Source of the DNA: a bacterium UBA6154
GTDB lineage: Bacteria > Actinomycetota > Actinomycetes > S36-B12
Direction: 5' to 3'
NCBI GenBank assembly: GCA_002422375.1
Contig: DIUQ01000037.1
Span: 1-6,488 of the forward strand
DNA length: 6,488 bases
This document shows positions 5,595 through 6,488 of the stretch, one piece after another; position 1 is the first letter of the stretch; every line of letters begins with the position of its first letter. Under the pieces are notes generated by a model. The model did not search any database, was not told where the DNA came from, and saw only the letters and a program-made list of their open reading frames with translations. The position numbers were made by a program, and so were the translations under genes.

Positions 5595-6488
5595 ATGATT
5601 AGTCCCCTTGCTTTATTTGGCACGGAGCGCCTGATATCCGAAGAGGATCATTCCATCGCCGGTGTCGTCCGAGACTTTGTTGATACGCGCATCAAGCCGG
5701 AGATCGCTGACTGGTTTGATCGCGGCGACATCCCGGCTAGGGAACTTGCCACCGAGTTTGGCACCCTCGGGCTGCTCGGTATGCACCTCGAAGGATACGG
5801 CTGTGCTGGGACGAGTGCATTGGCCTACGGCCTCGCCGCCATGGAGCTGGAGGCAGGTGACTCGGGCATCAGATCCTTGGTAAGCGTTCAAGGTTCCCTG
5901 GCCATGTTCGCCATTCATGAGTTTGGCTCGGAGGAACAGAAGAACACGTGGCTGCCAGGAATGGCTCGCGGTGAAATTATCGGGTGTTTCGGATTGACTG
6001 AAGCTGATTTTGGCTCCAACCCGAGTGGCATGCGAACCACCGCCCGCCGAGTGAGTGACTCCCCTACCGCCGACTGGGTCATCAATGGTTCAAAAATGTG
6101 GATCACCAACGGAAGCGTTGCGGACGTTGCGGTCGTTTGGGCACAAACAGATGAAGGAATTCGCGGATTCATTGTGCCTACATCTACCCCGGGGTTCACC
6201 GCCAATCTCATTCATAAAAAAATGTCGCTCCGGGCATCTGTCACCAGTGAACTCGTGTTCACCGACCTGCGCCTTCCCGCCGACTCCATGCTCCCTGGGG
6301 TCCGTGGACTTCGGGGTCCGCTCTCGTGCCTGAATGAAGCGAGATTCGGGATTGCATTTGGAACATTAGGTGCGGCGCGAGACTGCTTGGAAACCACTAT
6401 CGCGTACGCGGTTGATCGAACACAATTTGACCGGCCGATCGCCGGATACCAGTTAACTCAAAAGAAGCTCACCGACATGACTTTGGAA
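5595..6488 (+). CDS. gcdH: Glutaryl-CoA dehydrogenase-like acyl-CoA dehydrogenase (3' end beyond window)
   Basis: The first 298 codons are open to the window edge; families of this kind run about 390 residues, so roughly 90 are missing. Segments match glutaryl-CoA dehydrogenases best: GYGCAG (67-72), LAAMELEAGDSGIRS (80-94), SVQGSL (97-102), the flavin loop CFGLTEADFGSNPS (131-144), WITNGSVAD (169-177), KMSLRAS (209-215), CLNEARFGIAFGTLGAA (245-261) and DRTQFDRPIAGYQLTQKKL (274-292). Glu86 and Arg93 align by eye with the human GCDH active-site pair Glu87/Arg94 (mature numbering) that handles the glutaryl carboxylate. The catalytic glutamate lies beyond the edge and cannot be checked. The enzyme would convert glutaryl-CoA to crotonyl-CoA, passing electrons to ETF. 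It is separated from the preceding operon by 53 bp holding a tandem operator, so it may be a separately regulated unit. No terminator is seen between them, so read-through is possible. Confidence 0.82.
   Translation, partial: MISPLALFGTERLISEEDHSIAGVVRDFVDTRIKPEIADWFDRGDIPARELATEFGTLGLLGMHLEGYGCAGTSALAYGLAAMELEAGDSGIRSLVSVQGSLAMFAIHEFGSEEQKNTWLPGMARGEIIGCFGLTEADFGSNPSGMRTTARRVSDSPTADWVINGSKMWITNGSVADVAVVWAQTDEGIRGFIVPTSTPGFTANLIHKKMSLRASVTSELVFTDLRLPADSMLPGVRGLRGPLSCLNEARFGIAFGTLGAARDCLETTIAYAVDRTQFDRPIAGYQLTQKKLTDMTLE

Noticed and set aside
5613..6211. Minus-strand open frames of about 100 codons opposite the acyl-CoA dehydrogenase
   Set aside because: The plus strand reads through the whole stretch as a conserved acyl-CoA dehydrogenase, so the antisense frames are shadows.

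Overview
The window looks like a bacterial chromosome segment, most likely from an actinobacterium of moderate GC content. I infer this from the gene set, from GTG as well as ATG starts, and from the tight start/stop overlaps. The genus cannot be fixed from the sequence. Everything present reads as an amine or polyamine catabolic locus. I see no mobile element, CRISPR array, RNA gene or integration scar.

Layout: on the minus strand, 41-1483 encodes a gamma-aminobutyraldehyde-type aldehyde dehydrogenase. A 158-bp AT-rich divergent control region (1484-1641) follows. On the plus strand comes a chain of four genes: an Lrp/AsnC regulator (1642-2112), a class III omega-aminotransferase (2109-3509), a small FMN-binding PPOX-fold protein (3506-4180) and a DAO-family FAD amine/amino-acid oxidoreductase (4177-5541). 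All three junctions in this chain are 4-bp overlaps (ATGA, GTGA, ATGA), which points to a translationally coupled operon. A 53-bp gap carries two copies of a TTGGATCCA operator-like palindrome. It is followed by the first 298 codons of a glutaryl-CoA-dehydrogenase-like acyl-CoA dehydrogenase that runs off the right edge.

How the genes probably work together (inference): the aminotransferase or the FAD enzyme deaminates a diamine (putrescine, cadaverine or a glutamylated form) to an aminoaldehyde. The aldehyde dehydrogenase oxidises this to an omega-amino acid (GABA or 5-aminovalerate). The Lrp protein probably senses a pathway amino acid or amine and acts on the divergent promoter region. The adjacent glutaryl-CoA dehydrogenase-like gene suggests that a C5 route (cadaverine/lysine to glutarate to glutaryl-CoA) may also pass through the locus, but its separate operator suggests a second regulator. 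The least understood piece is the PPOX-fold protein locked into the operon. The locus is largely recognisable biology. The points worth checking are the tandem operator, the role of the PPOX protein and the substrate range.
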